Shown here in pieces: positions 7,752 to 16,677 of a stretch of 29,077 nt of DNA. How positions within the stretch are numbered: the first letter of the stretch is position 1; each line of letters starts with the position of its first letter. The notes beneath the pieces were generated by a model. That model made no database searches. It was not told the DNA's origin and saw only the letters and a program-made list of their open reading frames with translations. The position numbers and the translations under genes were made by a program. The DNA is from an uncultured Bacilli bacterium. GTDB lineage: Bacteria; Bacillota_I; Bacilli_A; RF39; UBA660. The stretch is from the NCBI GenBank assembly GCA_934120015.1, contig CAKOTD010000018.1:1-29077 (forward strand), in the 5' to 3' direction.

Positions 7752-8777
7752 ATGAAAACAGATGATTTTGATTTTAATTTACCAGAAGAGTTGATTGCTC
7801 AAACTCCTCTTGAAAAAAGAGATTCTTCTAAACTATTGGTGCTTGATAAAAAGACAGGTGAAATAGAACATAAACATTTTACTGATATAGTAGATTATTT
7901 AGTAGATGGTGATGTACTTGTTATAAATGATACTAAAGTTATACCAGCAAGATTACATGGAGTAAAAGAATCAACAGGAGCACATATTGAGATTCTTATG
8001 CTTCATGAAACTGATAAAAATAAATGGCAATGCTTAGTAAAACCGGCTAAGAGAGTAAAGATAGGTGACAGCATATCATTTGGTAATGGATTATTAAAGA
8101 TGGAATGCGTAAATATTGAAGAAGATGGAATTAGAGATTTTTCTCTTATCTATAATGGTATTTTATATGAAGTATTAGATAAGTTAGGAGAAATGCCACT
8201 TCCTCCATATATACATGAAAAATTGAAAGATAAAAATAGATATCAAACAGTATACGCTAAAAATGATGGTAGTGCTGCAGCTCCAACAGCAGGGCTTCAT
8301 TTTACTACTGAACTATTAGATAAAATAAGAAACAAAGGAATAAAAATAGTAAATGTAACATTGCATGTTGGTCTTGGTACATTTAGACCTGTAAATGTAG
8401 ATGATGTAACTAAACATAAAATGCATAGTGAATTTTATATGATGAGTGAAGATGCAGCTAATGAGTTAAATCTTGCTAAAAAAGAAGGAAGAAGAATTAT
8501 TAGTGTTGGTACAACATCAACAAGAGTTTTAGAAACAATTATGAATTTATATGGGACATTTAAGAAATGTAGTGGTAATACAGAAATATTTATATATCCA
8601 GGTTATGAATTTAAAGCTATAGATGCTTTAATTACAAATTTTCATTTACCAAAGTCAACTCTTGTCATGCTAGTTAGTGCCCTTGCAGGTAAAGAAAATA
8701 TATTAAATGCTTATAATGAAGCAATAGAAAGTAAATACCGTTTTTTCTCATTCGGAGATAGTATGTTTATAAAATAA
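7752..8777 (+). CDS. queA: S-adenosylmethionine:tRNA ribosyltransferase-isomerase (QueA)
   Basis: Transfers the ribosyl part of AdoMet to preQ1-modified tRNA to give epoxyqueuosine. The 341-aa protein matches the family along its length. It opens with FDFNLPEELIAQTPLEKRDSS, then VLVINDTKVIPARLHG and a VGLGTFRPV-like segment (about 205-215). HKMHSEFY, IISVGTTSTRVLET and the C-terminal NFHLPKSTLVMLVSALAG follow. It has a GGTGA site and its stop codon overlaps the next start as TAATG, so the downstream gene is translationally coupled. Confidence 0.97.
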   Translation: MKTDDFDFNLPEELIAQTPLEKRDSSKLLVLDKKTGEIEHKHFTDIVDYLVDGDVLVINDTKVIPARLHGVKESTGAHIEILMLHETDKNKWQCLVKPAKRVKIGDSISFGNGLLKMECVNIEEDGIRDFSLIYNGILYEVLDKLGEMPLPPYIHEKLKDKNRYQTVYAKNDGSAAAPTAGLHFTTELLDKIRNKGIKIVNVTLHVGLGTFRPVNVDDVTKHKMHSEFYMMSEDAANELNLAKKEGRRIISVGTTSTRVLETIMNLYGTFKKCSGNTEIFIYPGYEFKAIDALITNFHLPKSTLVMLVSALAGKENILNAYNEAIESKYRFFSFGDSMFIK

Positions 8778-9718
8778 TGATAGATTATAAAATTTTAAAT
8801 GATAATTTATTTGAATATTTGAAAGATGCAAGGTTAGAAGACCTTAAATTTATAAGATCACTAAATGATATTGTACTAAGAAACAAATTTAATCAGAAAA
8901 TACTTGGATATAAAGAAAAAATGGATTTAGATTATACTACTTCACTAGTTTATACTTTTTTCAAATGTATAAGTAATGATTATGCTTCCTACTTTGAAGA
9001 AAGATTAAATGATGGAACAATTAGATTTAGTAAAGATTATTTAATTGGTCGGTCATATTATAATCATGAAGAGCAAAAAAGGGTTGTAGAAGTGCCAATT
9101 ACTATAACAATAGAAGATGCCTTTGTTATGGTTCATGAAGTTTTACATGATATGAATTTGAAACCAAAATGTAATACTTTAGTTAGAATGTTATATACAG
9201 AAACTATATCTCTGCTTGGTGAAATATTATTTGAAGATTTTTTGATTAAATATAATTTACATGTAAAAGATGGTAAACGAAATATTCATAATATGTTTGC
9301 ATCCGTTAATACAATGGCAGAAAGTAATGATTTTGATATAAAATTAATAAGTGAATTTATTAATAATGGGTATGTTGATATAAGTTGTTTTAATAATATA
9401 TATTTTAAATATGATAGTGAAATTGTTGAAGATTCAATACATTCAATAATAAATAGTTCATTACTTCAAATTGAAATAAATAAAAGATATATTATAGGTT
9501 CAATACTAGCTTGCTACATGCATGATAGAATTAAAAACAACTCAAAGTATTTATGTGAATTTATAGAGACCAATAGTATGATGACTGATAATCATTTTGA
9601 ATCTTTAATTAATTATTTAGATTTAGATATTGAGGATAATAATAAGTATCTGTTATTTACGACAGAATCTTTAAAGAAACTAGAGAAATGTTATAAAAGT
9701 GAAATTAAAAATAGGTGA
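8777..9718 (+). CDS. Uncharacterised protein with a divergent M3 (oligoendopeptidase F-like) metallopeptidase core
   Basis: A 313-aa protein, cytosolic by lack of signal or membrane segments. Residues 111-154 read TIEDAFVMVHEVLHD...YTETISLLGEILFEDFLI. This carries HExxH (His120, Glu121, His124) and an E-x2-S-x3-E-x-L-x4-L segment with Glu149 placed 25 residues after the second His. M3 peptidases such as PepF have the same arrangement: a TLDDVFTLAHELGH-like strand, then AEVASTFNEALL-like sequence with the third zinc ligand. The rest is much shorter than PepF (about 600 aa), and the substrate-binding C-terminal motifs are not evident. It starts in the queA stop (TAATG) and miaA starts 3 bp after it. 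It may be an active mini-peptidase or a degenerate relative. The M3 assignment is inferred from motif spacing by eye. Confidence 0.5.
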   Translation: MIDYKILNDNLFEYLKDARLEDLKFIRSLNDIVLRNKFNQKILGYKEKMDLDYTTSLVYTFFKCISNDYASYFEERLNDGTIRFSKDYLIGRSYYNHEEQKRVVEVPITITIEDAFVMVHEVLHDMNLKPKCNTLVRMLYTETISLLGEILFEDFLIKYNLHVKDGKRNIHNMFASVNTMAESNDFDIKLISEFINNGYVDISCFNNIYFKYDSEIVEDSIHSIINSSLLQIEINKRYIIGSILACYMHDRIKNNSKYLCEFIETNSMMTDNHFESLINYLDLDIEDNNKYLLFTTESLKKLEKCYKSEIKNR

Positions 9719-9721
9719 TAT

Positions 9722-10621
9722 ATGAATAAAGTAATTGTTATTGTAGGACCGACCTGTACAGGAAAAACCAAGCTCAGTATAGAACTTGCAAAAAAATATA
9801 ATGGTGAAATCATTAATGCGGACTCAACGCAAATATATAAAAATAATGATGTAGCAACGGCAAAAATTTTATCAAATGAAATGGAAGGAATAAAGCATTA
9901 CTTATTATCGATAAAAAATTTATCAGAAGATTATACAGTATATGATTATCAAAAAGATGCAAGAAGATGCATTAAAGAAATTATTAGTAAAGGAAAAGTT
10001 CCAATTTTAGTTGGAGGTACTGGACTATATATAAAAGCAGTTTTATATGATTATAAGTTTGATGTTATAACTAAAAAAAATAATAAATATGATGATTATA
10101 ACGATGAAGAGTTATTTAAAAAATTACTTGAGGTAGATCCTAATACAAACATTCATCCTAATAATCGAAGAAGAGTGGAGAGGGCTCTTGATTATTATTT
10201 TACTAATAACAAACCAATGAGTTCTAAAGAAAAAGCTGACAAAATGTTGTATGATGCAATTATAATTGGTTTAACAACTGATAGAAATATATTATATGAA
10301 AAAATAAATGAGCGTGTTGATAAAATGATGGATAATGGTCTTTTGGAAGAAGCAAGAAAAATATATGAGAGTGGTATTAGAACAAAAGCTGTATTAACTC
10401 CTATAGGTTATAAAGAGTTATTTTCATATTTTGAGGGGAAAGAAAGCTTAAATAATTCTATAGAGATAATGAAACAGAATAGTAGACATTATGCTAAAAG
10501 ACAATATACATGGTTTTTACATCAAATGAATGTCAAATGGTTTAATGTTGATTATAGTGACTTTTCTATTACTATTAATGAAGTAACGAAATATATTGAG
10601 GGAGGTAATATATATGTTTGA
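9722..10621 (+). CDS. miaA: tRNA dimethylallyltransferase (MiaA)
   Basis: Adds dimethylallyl to N6 of A37 in tRNAs reading UNN codons. The 299-aa protein has the P-loop GPTCTGKT (9-16), slightly off the usual GPT-x-SGK[ST], then INADSTQIY (31-39) and the VGGTGLYIKAVLY motif (about 96-108). NNRRRVERALDYY and the C-terminal R-[HQ]YAKRQYTW active-site stretch are also present. AGGTGAT within the end of the preceding gene is the ribosome site. Its last 8 bases overlap the M19 peptidase start. Confidence 0.96.
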   Translation: MNKVIVIVGPTCTGKTKLSIELAKKYNGEIINADSTQIYKNNDVATAKILSNEMEGIKHYLLSIKNLSEDYTVYDYQKDARRCIKEIISKGKVPILVGGTGLYIKAVLYDYKFDVITKKNNKYDDYNDEELFKKLLEVDPNTNIHPNNRRRVERALDYYFTNNKPMSSKEKADKMLYDAIIIGLTTDRNILYEKINERVDKMMDNGLLEEARKIYESGIRTKAVLTPIGYKELFSYFEGKESLNNSIEIMKQNSRHYAKRQYTWFLHQMNVKWFNVDYSDFSITINEVTKYIEGGNIYV

Positions 10622-11723
10622 TATGCATTATGATTTATTAACAAAATTATATATGTGTTATAAAGAAAATAATTTTACTTATATTGAAAATTGGGTAAAG
10701 AATTATAATATTAATAATGTTCATGGATTAATTGCTAATCTTTGTTTTATGAGTATAGATGAAATGGAAGAAGAGTATCATAAAGAGTATTATGATCCAA
10801 ATGGTAGTATTCTTGAGATGTTTAAAATATGTATGGATTTACTACATAAGTATGTACCAAATGATATAAAGGTATTAACTTCTATTGAGGGCTGTGATTA
10901 TTTAAAGATTGATGAATTAGAAGAACTAAAAAATTTGGGGCTTAATTGTATTGTTCCAGTATGGAATAATAAGAGTATATATGGATCAGGAAATAGGAGT
11001 GATACTGGTCTAACACCTCTTGGAATTGAACTCATTAAAAAAGCCATAGAATTAAATATAGGAATCGACTTATCACATGCTAATGAAAAAACATTTTATG
11101 GAATTTTAGCAGTTGTAGAAGATTATAGAAAAAATGGTATTAATCCGGTAATTTATGCCTCACATTCTAATGTAAGAAGTTTAAGTGACATTCCTAGAAA
11201 TTTAACTGATAAGCAAATAAAAGACTTAATCCAAGCAGGTGGTAAAATAGGTTTGTTTAACAATTGTAATTTTGTATTAAAAGGTTCACTATCTAATAAG
11301 ATTAAACTGATAGGAACTGATGATTATAATAGTTATATTGAATATTTAAATGCATCTTATATAAAACATATACTTTATGTTAAAGAGTTGACTGGAAGTA
11401 TTGATAATATTTGTATAAGCACCGATGATATGGATTTTTCATATGGATGTATGGAATATAAATATACATCAAACTTTGATTATTCCTGTATAAATAAAGA
11501 AATAAGAAGGAGGTTAGAACCATATTTTACTGAAGATGAAATAGATAAGATATTATATAAAAATGCTGAATTAATATATAATAAACTTGATTGTAAAGAT
11601 ACTAATATTATGAGTAATAAACATTCATCTATTATGAATGATTTGATAAATACTGGTTCTAATGCAACTGAAAAATTAAATATTGAAAAAGAGCTTAATA
11701 ATACTAGAGTACATATTAAATAA
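10614..11723 (+). CDS. Membrane dipeptidase family (peptidase M19) protein
   Basis: Predicted zinc dipeptidase of the renal dipeptidase family (369 aa). The binuclear zinc ligands are visible: His5 and Asp7 in FDMHYD, Glu92 in TSIEG, His155 in DLSHAN and His184 in ASHSN. The latter runs into NVRSLSDIPRNLTD, a family signature. The usual GSDFDG appears altered as STDDMDF. A C-terminal tail of about 40 residues is extra. There is no signal peptide, so it is probably a cytosolic peptide hydrolase. Start at ATG 10614 because GGAGG (10601-10605) lies 8 nt upstream; the in-frame TTG at 10596 has nothing. Last gene of the ruvA operon. Confidence 0.85.
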   Translation: MFDMHYDLLTKLYMCYKENNFTYIENWVKNYNINNVHGLIANLCFMSIDEMEEEYHKEYYDPNGSILEMFKICMDLLHKYVPNDIKVLTSIEGCDYLKIDELEELKNLGLNCIVPVWNNKSIYGSGNRSDTGLTPLGIELIKKAIELNIGIDLSHANEKTFYGILAVVEDYRKNGINPVIYASHSNVRSLSDIPRNLTDKQIKDLIQAGGKIGLFNNCNFVLKGSLSNKIKLIGTDDYNSYIEYLNASYIKHILYVKELTGSIDNICISTDDMDFSYGCMEYKYTSNFDYSCINKEIRRRLEPYFTEDEIDKILYKNAELIYNKLDCKDTNIMSNKHSSIMNDLINTGSNATEKLNIEKELNNTRVHIK

Positions 11724-11766
11724 AATTAATTATCAACTTGAAAAATTATACATGATTTCTTATATT

Positions 11767-11797
11767 AAAAAAAACCGTTTCATTGAAAACGGTTTTT
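11767..11797. terminator. Bidirectional Rho-independent terminator
   Basis: A 10-bp perfect stem AAAACCGTTT/AAACGGTTTT (11771-11780 and 11787-11796), flanked by A run on the left and T run on the right. It can end both the ruvA operon and the convergent rnjA transcript. Confidence 0.88.
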
Positions 11798-11802
11798 AGC
11801 TT

Positions 11803-13482
11803 TTAATAATTATCTTTTTTTATATTCATTATAACAGGCAGAATAATAGGTTTTCTTCCTGTTTGATCATATATGTATGTAGATAATTCATTTATTATTT
11901 CGGATTTTATTTCAGTATAATTTAATTCTTTGTTTAGTTTGCTTAAAATAGCATTTTTGCTTATATCTTCTAATTTTTTTAGTAATAATTCATTTTCATT
12001 AACTAAAACAAATCCTCTGGTTGTAATATTAGGCTTTGTAAGTAGACGATTATTAATTGTATCTATATTTACAATTACTACAACAATACCATCACTTGCC
12101 ATGATTTTTCTGTCCTTAATTACAGCACTACCTATATCACCAATACGATTTCCATCAACATATATATCATTAGCAATTATTTTTTGATCTCTAGTAATTA
12201 TTCCTTTATTAATAGAAAGAACATCACCATTTTCTAAAACAAAAGTATTTTCTTTGGGAATTCCACAATCAACTGCAACATCAGCATGACTTTTTAACAT
12301 TCTGTATTCACCATGAAATGGCATAAAATATTTTGGTTTAATTAGATGTATCATTAATTTTAACTCTTCTTTATTTCCATGCCCTGATGTATGTATATCG
12401 GATAATGAAGTGTTTGTATAAACTTCAACTCCCTTTAAATATAATTTATTTATAGTTTTAGAAATACTAAGAGCATTTCCCGGAATTGCTGATGAAGAGA
12501 AAATTACTATGTCATCTTGTTGAAGTTTAATTTGTTTGTGACTACCATTAGCTATTCTTGTAAGAGCAGCAAGAGGTTCACCTTGACTACCTGTACATAG
12601 TATACAAACTTTACTTGGTTCTAAATTTTTAGCTTCTTCAGGTGTAATAAAAATATTTTTGTTTTTAATGTATCCACCTTCTATAGATATTTCAATATTT
12701 GTTTCCATACTTCTACCAAATGTAACAATTTTACGATCATTTCTTTTGCAAGTATCAACAATGTGTTTTAATCTATAAATGTTTGAAGCAAATGTAGCTA
12801 TTATAATTCTTCCTTTGTGTTTAGTAAATATTTCTGATAAAGCTTCATCAACTTTTGATTCACTAATAGACATTCCTTCATTTAAGGCATTTGTACTATC
12901 ACTAAGCAAAAGTGTTACACCCCTTGAACCGATTTCAGCCATTTTATGTAGGTTTGCCATAGGTCCAATTGGTGTAAAGTCAAATTTAAAATCTCCTGTT
13001 GTAACAACAATACCATCAGGTGTTGTAATACAGATACCATGTGAATCTGGAATAGAGTGAGTAGTTCTAAAAAATTCTACTGTTATATTTTTAAATTTAA
13101 CTTTAGTTTTTTCCGTATATATCATTAAATTTTTATAATTTATTGCTCTTTCTTCAAGTTTTTTTCTAATAAGCCCAACAGCTTGATTAGGAGCATAAAT
13201 ATATGGAATATTTACTGTTTGTAATAAAAATGGAATAGCTCCAATATGATCTTCATGACCATGAGTTATAAATAAAGCTTTAATTTTCTTTTCATTTTGC
13301 TTTAAAAATGTAAAATCAGGAATAACATAATCAATTCCCATTAATTCTCCGGCAGGAAATGTAATTCCGGCATCCGTTATAACAATTTCATCACCATGCA
13401 TTATACAATACATGTTTTTTCCGACTTCTCCAAGTCCTCCTAAGGCAAATACTTTTGTTCCCTCAGGTTTAAAAAATTTCAT
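11803..13482 (-). CDS. rnjA: Ribonuclease J
   Basis: Metallo-beta-lactamase/beta-CASP ribonuclease with 5'-3' exo- and endonuclease activity, central to RNA decay in Bacillota. The 559-aa length is standard. The N-terminus FALGGLGEVGKNM is typical. Metal ligands sit in HGHEDHIG (74-81) and in TTHSIPDSHG (the His of motif 3). SDSTNA and FASNIYR belong to the core and beta-CASP insertion, and TSGHG-N-EEL and FMPFHGEYRML complete the catalytic motifs. The C-terminal domain ends about residue 555. It has a strong AAAGGAG site (complement of 13488-13494) rather than the GGTGA used by most neighbours. Whether it is the J1 or J2 paralogue cannot be told from this window. Confidence 0.96.
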   Translation of the reverse strand: MKFFKPEGTKVFALGGLGEVGKNMYCIMHGDEIVITDAGITFPAGELMGIDYVIPDFTFLKQNEKKIKALFITHGHEDHIGAIPFLLQTVNIPYIYAPNQAVGLIRKKLEERAINYKNLMIYTEKTKVKFKNITVEFFRTTHSIPDSHGICITTPDGIVVTTGDFKFDFTPIGPMANLHKMAEIGSRGVTLLLSDSTNALNEGMSISESKVDEALSEIFTKHKGRIIIATFASNIYRLKHIVDTCKRNDRKIVTFGRSMETNIEISIEGGYIKNKNIFITPEEAKNLEPSKVCILCTGSQGEPLAALTRIANGSHKQIKLQQDDIVIFSSSAIPGNALSISKTINKLYLKGVEVYTNTSLSDIHTSGHGNKEELKLMIHLIKPKYFMPFHGEYRMLKSHADVAVDCGIPKENTFVLENGDVLSINKGIITRDQKIIANDIYVDGNRIGDIGSAVIKDRKIMASDGIVVVIVNIDTINNRLLTKPNITTRGFVLVNENELLLKKLEDISKNAILSKLNKELNYTEIKSEIINELSTYIYDQTGRKPIILPVIMNIKKDNY

Positions 13483-13521
13483 AAAAACTCCTTTCTTAAT
13501 TAGTCAATAAGCAACTCAATA

Positions 13522-13550
13522 ATTATAACCTTTTTTTTGAATTTTGTCTA
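13522..13550 (-). promoter_or_regulatory. rnjA promoter
   Basis: Minus strand: TAGACA (complement of 13545-13550), a 17-nt spacer and TATAAT (complement of 13522-13527). This predicts a leader of about 33 nt. It overlaps the divergent promoter of the gene at 13580. Confidence 0.6.
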
Positions 13551-13564
13551 GTATATGTTATAAT
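13537..13564 (+). promoter_or_regulatory. Promoter of the 605-aa protein gene, compact module
   Basis: TTGAAT (13537-13542), a 16-nt spacer and TATAAT (13559-13564) preceded by TGT. The start near 13571 falls on the GGTGAT ribosome site (13571-13576), about 9 nt before ATG 13580. Confidence 0.6.
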
Positions 13565-13579
13565 ATAAATGGTGATTGT

Positions 13580-15397
13580 ATGAATTATACTGATTTTTTA
13601 ATCCCTAAAAAAGGCAGAGAACTTACTGATTATGTTTTAAATAATTCTGATAGAAAAGATTTGCTTGGTAATAAAAATATTAAAGATTATTTCTTTGAAC
13701 CTGATAATCATTATCCTTTTGTATGGTTAATTCAAAGTCTTACAGACTCTGAATTATTGATTTTTTTTGATAAATATGCCATAGAGAAAGTTATTGATGA
13801 TATAAAGGTAGTTGATAAGATAAATGCTATTATGACACTACATAGTTATGTAAAAAATGATATCTTAAATGATGATAGAATTATTAAGCTTATTATGGAT
13901 AATGGATTTTTAAATTCAAGTATGAACTATTTAGGTGGTATGGCTTGTAAAAGTATTTTTGATAAAATAATAGAAAAAGGAAATATAAATTTATTTGGAT
14001 ATATGAATAATAGTGAACTATATACATTAGTCATGAACAATACATATAAGTTAAAGCAAATGACTGGAAGTAACTATTTATTATGTTACTTACCTATAGA
14101 GGCTGTAAATAAGTTACTTGATGACAGTTACTTTGAATTAATGCTTTATAATTTTGATATTTCTACAATAAATGATCTAATTGTTAAAGGATTAGTGGTA
14201 TCATCTAATTCTAAATATATTAAAAGATTTATAGATAAATATTTAGATATTAATGATATAGGTAAATATAGAATCTTTGCTCAGAATTTAATTTCCAATA
14301 ATTATTATTTGTATGAAACAATAAATAATTTAAGAATAAAAAGTTATGATACTAAAATAAATAATATGCAAGGTGTTTTGTTTGATGATTATAAAGTTAT
14401 TTTGAATAATTTTAGATTTAATCAAAAAATAGAAACTAGTGATTATGATTTTTATACTTTATTATATAATAATAAAAATAATTTGGATTCTTTTTTAATC
14501 AATTATACTGAAAAGCAAATGCTTGAAATGTTAATAGATAAGTATTTTGGTGATGTTTGTTTTAATGTATTAGCTAATATGTCTAGTATAGTTAAATTTA
14601 ATGATAGTATAAGTGCAAATGTTGTACCTTTAGATAGAATAAATATATATAAGAAAATACTAGAGTTCAATGAATTATCTTTAATTGGGAAAAAAGATTT
14701 ATATAATAAATTATCTTTGGATTTGAGTAGTTATTTTTATGATGATTTTAGAAATTGTCAAAATTATGCTTATGATCTTATAAATAAAGGCATACCATTA
14801 TTTAATGAGAAGAAGTTTGAACTTAATGATGGTATAAAGATATATGAACTATCTGGTGAAGAATTTATTATGCCAATTCATTTAACTGGAAATAAACGAT
14901 GTGAAAGTATTAGATGGAATGATAGATCCAATACAAAAACTTTATCTATATCTATTATAGGTAATCAACATTTGGGTGCCTTTCAAGATGTGAAAAAGTA
15001 TACTGCTGTTGGTTTTAAGCATTTAAATATTGATTATATTATGCATATGTTTCATGCAGATTCTTTTACAAGTCAAGAATATTCAACAAAGAGGGTAAAT
15101 GAAATATTTACACCTGATGAATTACTTAAGAAAACTATGGATTATAACGAAATTTTAATAAATCAAAGAGTAAATGAAAATATAGCTGTAAATAATATGA
15201 ATCCAGATTTTTTGATATGTTATGACTCTGTTACTACTGATGATATAAGAATTGCAAAGGAATTAGGTAATATAGATATAGTTATGATTAACACAAAATA
15301 TTATAATAGTAAAATGATTAATCATGCGAGAAATGTAGAAAATTATATATGTGATTATTCTGATTTGAAAAATCATAATTCATTCAAAAAAAAGTAA
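13580..15397 (+). CDS. Unrecognised 605-aa protein with possible ADP-ribosyltransferase-like C-terminal half
   Basis: I do not recognise a named family. Residues 1 to about 400 look all-helical, rich in Asn, Ile, Leu and Asp, without signal peptide or membrane segment. From about 420 the sequence changes to alternating strands. It has IMPIHLTGN (His434), TKTLSISII (Ser456 and Ser458), a variable insert with HMFHADSF, then YNEILI (Glu524). NPDFLICYD (about 540) and DIVMINTKYY near the end follow. The order His, S-x-S strand, then a Glu in a hydrophobic strand is reminiscent of ADP-ribosyltransferase cores, but this is a by-eye inference. ATG 13580 is chosen over ATG 13544 because of the GGTGAT site and the predicted transcript start. 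It is monocistronic and divergent from rnjA. Confidence 0.5.
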   Translation: MNYTDFLIPKKGRELTDYVLNNSDRKDLLGNKNIKDYFFEPDNHYPFVWLIQSLTDSELLIFFDKYAIEKVIDDIKVVDKINAIMTLHSYVKNDILNDDRIIKLIMDNGFLNSSMNYLGGMACKSIFDKIIEKGNINLFGYMNNSELYTLVMNNTYKLKQMTGSNYLLCYLPIEAVNKLLDDSYFELMLYNFDISTINDLIVKGLVVSSNSKYIKRFIDKYLDINDIGKYRIFAQNLISNNYYLYETINNLRIKSYDTKINNMQGVLFDDYKVILNNFRFNQKIETSDYDFYTLLYNNKNNLDSFLINYTEKQMLEMLIDKYFGDVCFNVLANMSSIVKFNDSISANVVPLDRINIYKKILEFNELSLIGKKDLYNKLSLDLSSYFYDDFRNCQNYAYDLINKGIPLFNEKKFELNDGIKIYELSGEEFIMPIHLTGNKRCESIRWNDRSNTKTLSISIIGNQHLGAFQDVKKYTAVGFKHLNIDYIMHMFHADSFTSQEYSTKRVNEIFTPDELLKKTMDYNEILINQRVNENIAVNNMNPDFLICYDSVTTDDIRIAKELGNIDIVMINTKYYNSKMINHARNVENYICDYSDLKNHNSFKKK

Positions 15398-15427
15398 TTT
15401 AAACTAGTATTTTAAATAAATATAGTG

Positions 15428-15433
15428 TAGAAT
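15428..15433 (+). promoter_or_regulatory. Probable -10 box for ftsY, compact module
   Basis: TAGAAT lies 7 nt before GGTGAT (15441-15446) and 16 nt before the ATG, as in the other compact start modules. No good -35 is visible. Confidence 0.4.
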
Positions 15434-15449
15434 TGATAGTGGTGATAAT

Positions 15450-16445
15450 ATGGGATTATTTGACAAATTTAAAAATATATTTTCTAAAAACAAGGATAAT
15501 ACAGAAGAAATTAATAGTTATGAAAAAGGTCTTGAAAAGACTCGTGAAAGTGTTTCTTCTAAATTAAATTTACTTAGTAAGAAACATAAAAAGTTAGATG
15601 ATGAATATTTTGAAGAATTAGAAGAAATTTTAATTGGTGCTGATATTGGAGTTAATACGGCTCTAAAATTTGTTGATAAATTAAAAAGAAGAGTTAAAGA
15701 TGAAAATATTGTTGATGTTAATGATTTAAGAGAAATAATAGTTGATGAGATGTTTATCATATATGTTAATAATGAGGTTATTGTTAATAAAATAAATTAT
15801 TCTAAAGATGAAAATCCGACAGTAATTTTGTTTGTTGGTGTAAATGGTGTTGGTAAAACTACTACGATTGGTAAAATGGCAACTAAATTATCCAATGAAG
15901 GTAAAAAGGTTATGCTAATTGCTGGTGATACATTTAGGGCAGGTGCTGTTGAACAAATTATTGAATGGGGAAAGAAATCTAATACTGTAGTAATTTCTAA
16001 AGAAAATGCCGATCCAGCAAGTGTTGTTTATGATGGACTAACAAAAGCAAAAAATGAAAATTTTGATATTGTTTTAATAGATACAGCAGGTAGACTTCAA
16101 AATAAAGTTAACTTAATGAATGAACTTGAAAAAATTAATAAGGTAATTGGTACAATTATTCCGTCGGCACCTCATGAAACATTGTTAGTTGTTGATGCTA
16201 CAACTGGTCAAAATGGTATTAGTCAAGCAAAGAGTTTTAAAGAAATAACAAATATTACTGGTATTGTGCTTACTAAACTAGATGGCACAGCAAAAGGTGG
16301 AATAGTACTTGCTATTAAAGATAGTGTTGCTATTCCAGTAAAATATGTTGGACTTGGTGAAGGTAAGGATGATTTAAGAATATTTGATATAGAAAAATAT
16401 ATATATGGATTATTTAAGGATATGGTGAGTAAAAATGAAAAATAA
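15450..16445 (+). CDS. ftsY: Signal recognition particle receptor FtsY
   Basis: SRP-receptor GTPase that docks ribosome-SRP complexes at the membrane. The 331-aa protein has an amphipathic start MGLFDKFKNIFSK and a helical N domain. The G domain has G1 GVNGVGKT (130-137), the GDTFRAGAVEQI motif (about 158), DTAGR, the TKLDGTAKGG motif and a final GLGEGKDDLRIFD. It lacks a long acidic A domain, as is usual in Bacillota. It is followed with an 11-bp overlap by the small membrane protein gene, so it leads the SRP operon. Confidence 0.97.
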   Translation: MGLFDKFKNIFSKNKDNTEEINSYEKGLEKTRESVSSKLNLLSKKHKKLDDEYFEELEEILIGADIGVNTALKFVDKLKRRVKDENIVDVNDLREIIVDEMFIIYVNNEVIVNKINYSKDENPTVILFVGVNGVGKTTTIGKMATKLSNEGKKVMLIAGDTFRAGAVEQIIEWGKKSNTVVISKENADPASVVYDGLTKAKNENFDIVLIDTAGRLQNKVNLMNELEKINKVIGTIIPSAPHETLLVVDATTGQNGISQAKSFKEITNITGIVLTKLDGTAKGGIVLAIKDSVAIPVKYVGLGEGKDDLRIFDIEKYIYGLFKDMVSKNEK

Positions 16446-16677
16446 AAATATAGGTTTATTTATACAATTTATATTAACTTTATGTTCTGCTATTATGCTT
16501 TTTATATCAATATTTGAAAAATCATTTCTAAATATTGTATATATACTTCTTTCTTTTACATTATTTACAATGGCTTATAATAATGTAAAAGTTTATAAAA
16601 GAAAGTATTTAACTATTGTTTATATTATATTTGGGATACTTATTTTATTATCAATGTTATTGGAAGTGTTATTTTGA
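16435..16677 (+). CDS. Small membrane protein between ftsY and ylxM
   Basis: An 80-aa protein with three predicted membrane segments at about residues 7-25, 29-47 and 57-79, separated by the charged turn KVYKRKY. It is unrecognised. Translation looks real: GGTGAG precedes the ATG, and the gene overlaps ftsY by 11 bp and ylxM by 4 bp (TTGA), so it is embedded in a coupled operon. Position suggests a link with membrane targeting, but that is only context. Confidence 0.65.
   Translation: MKNKNIGLFIQFILTLCSAIMLFISIFEKSFLNIVYILLSFTLFTMAYNNVKVYKRKYLTIVYIIFGILILLSMLLEVLF

Noticed and set aside
8777..9718. tgt (queuine tRNA-ribosyltransferase), expected after queA
   Set aside because: No Tgt motifs; the protein carries an HExxH site instead.
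12779..13060. Plus-strand 93-codon frame opposite rnjA
   Set aside because: A shadow of rnjA; no start signal and no recognisable protein.
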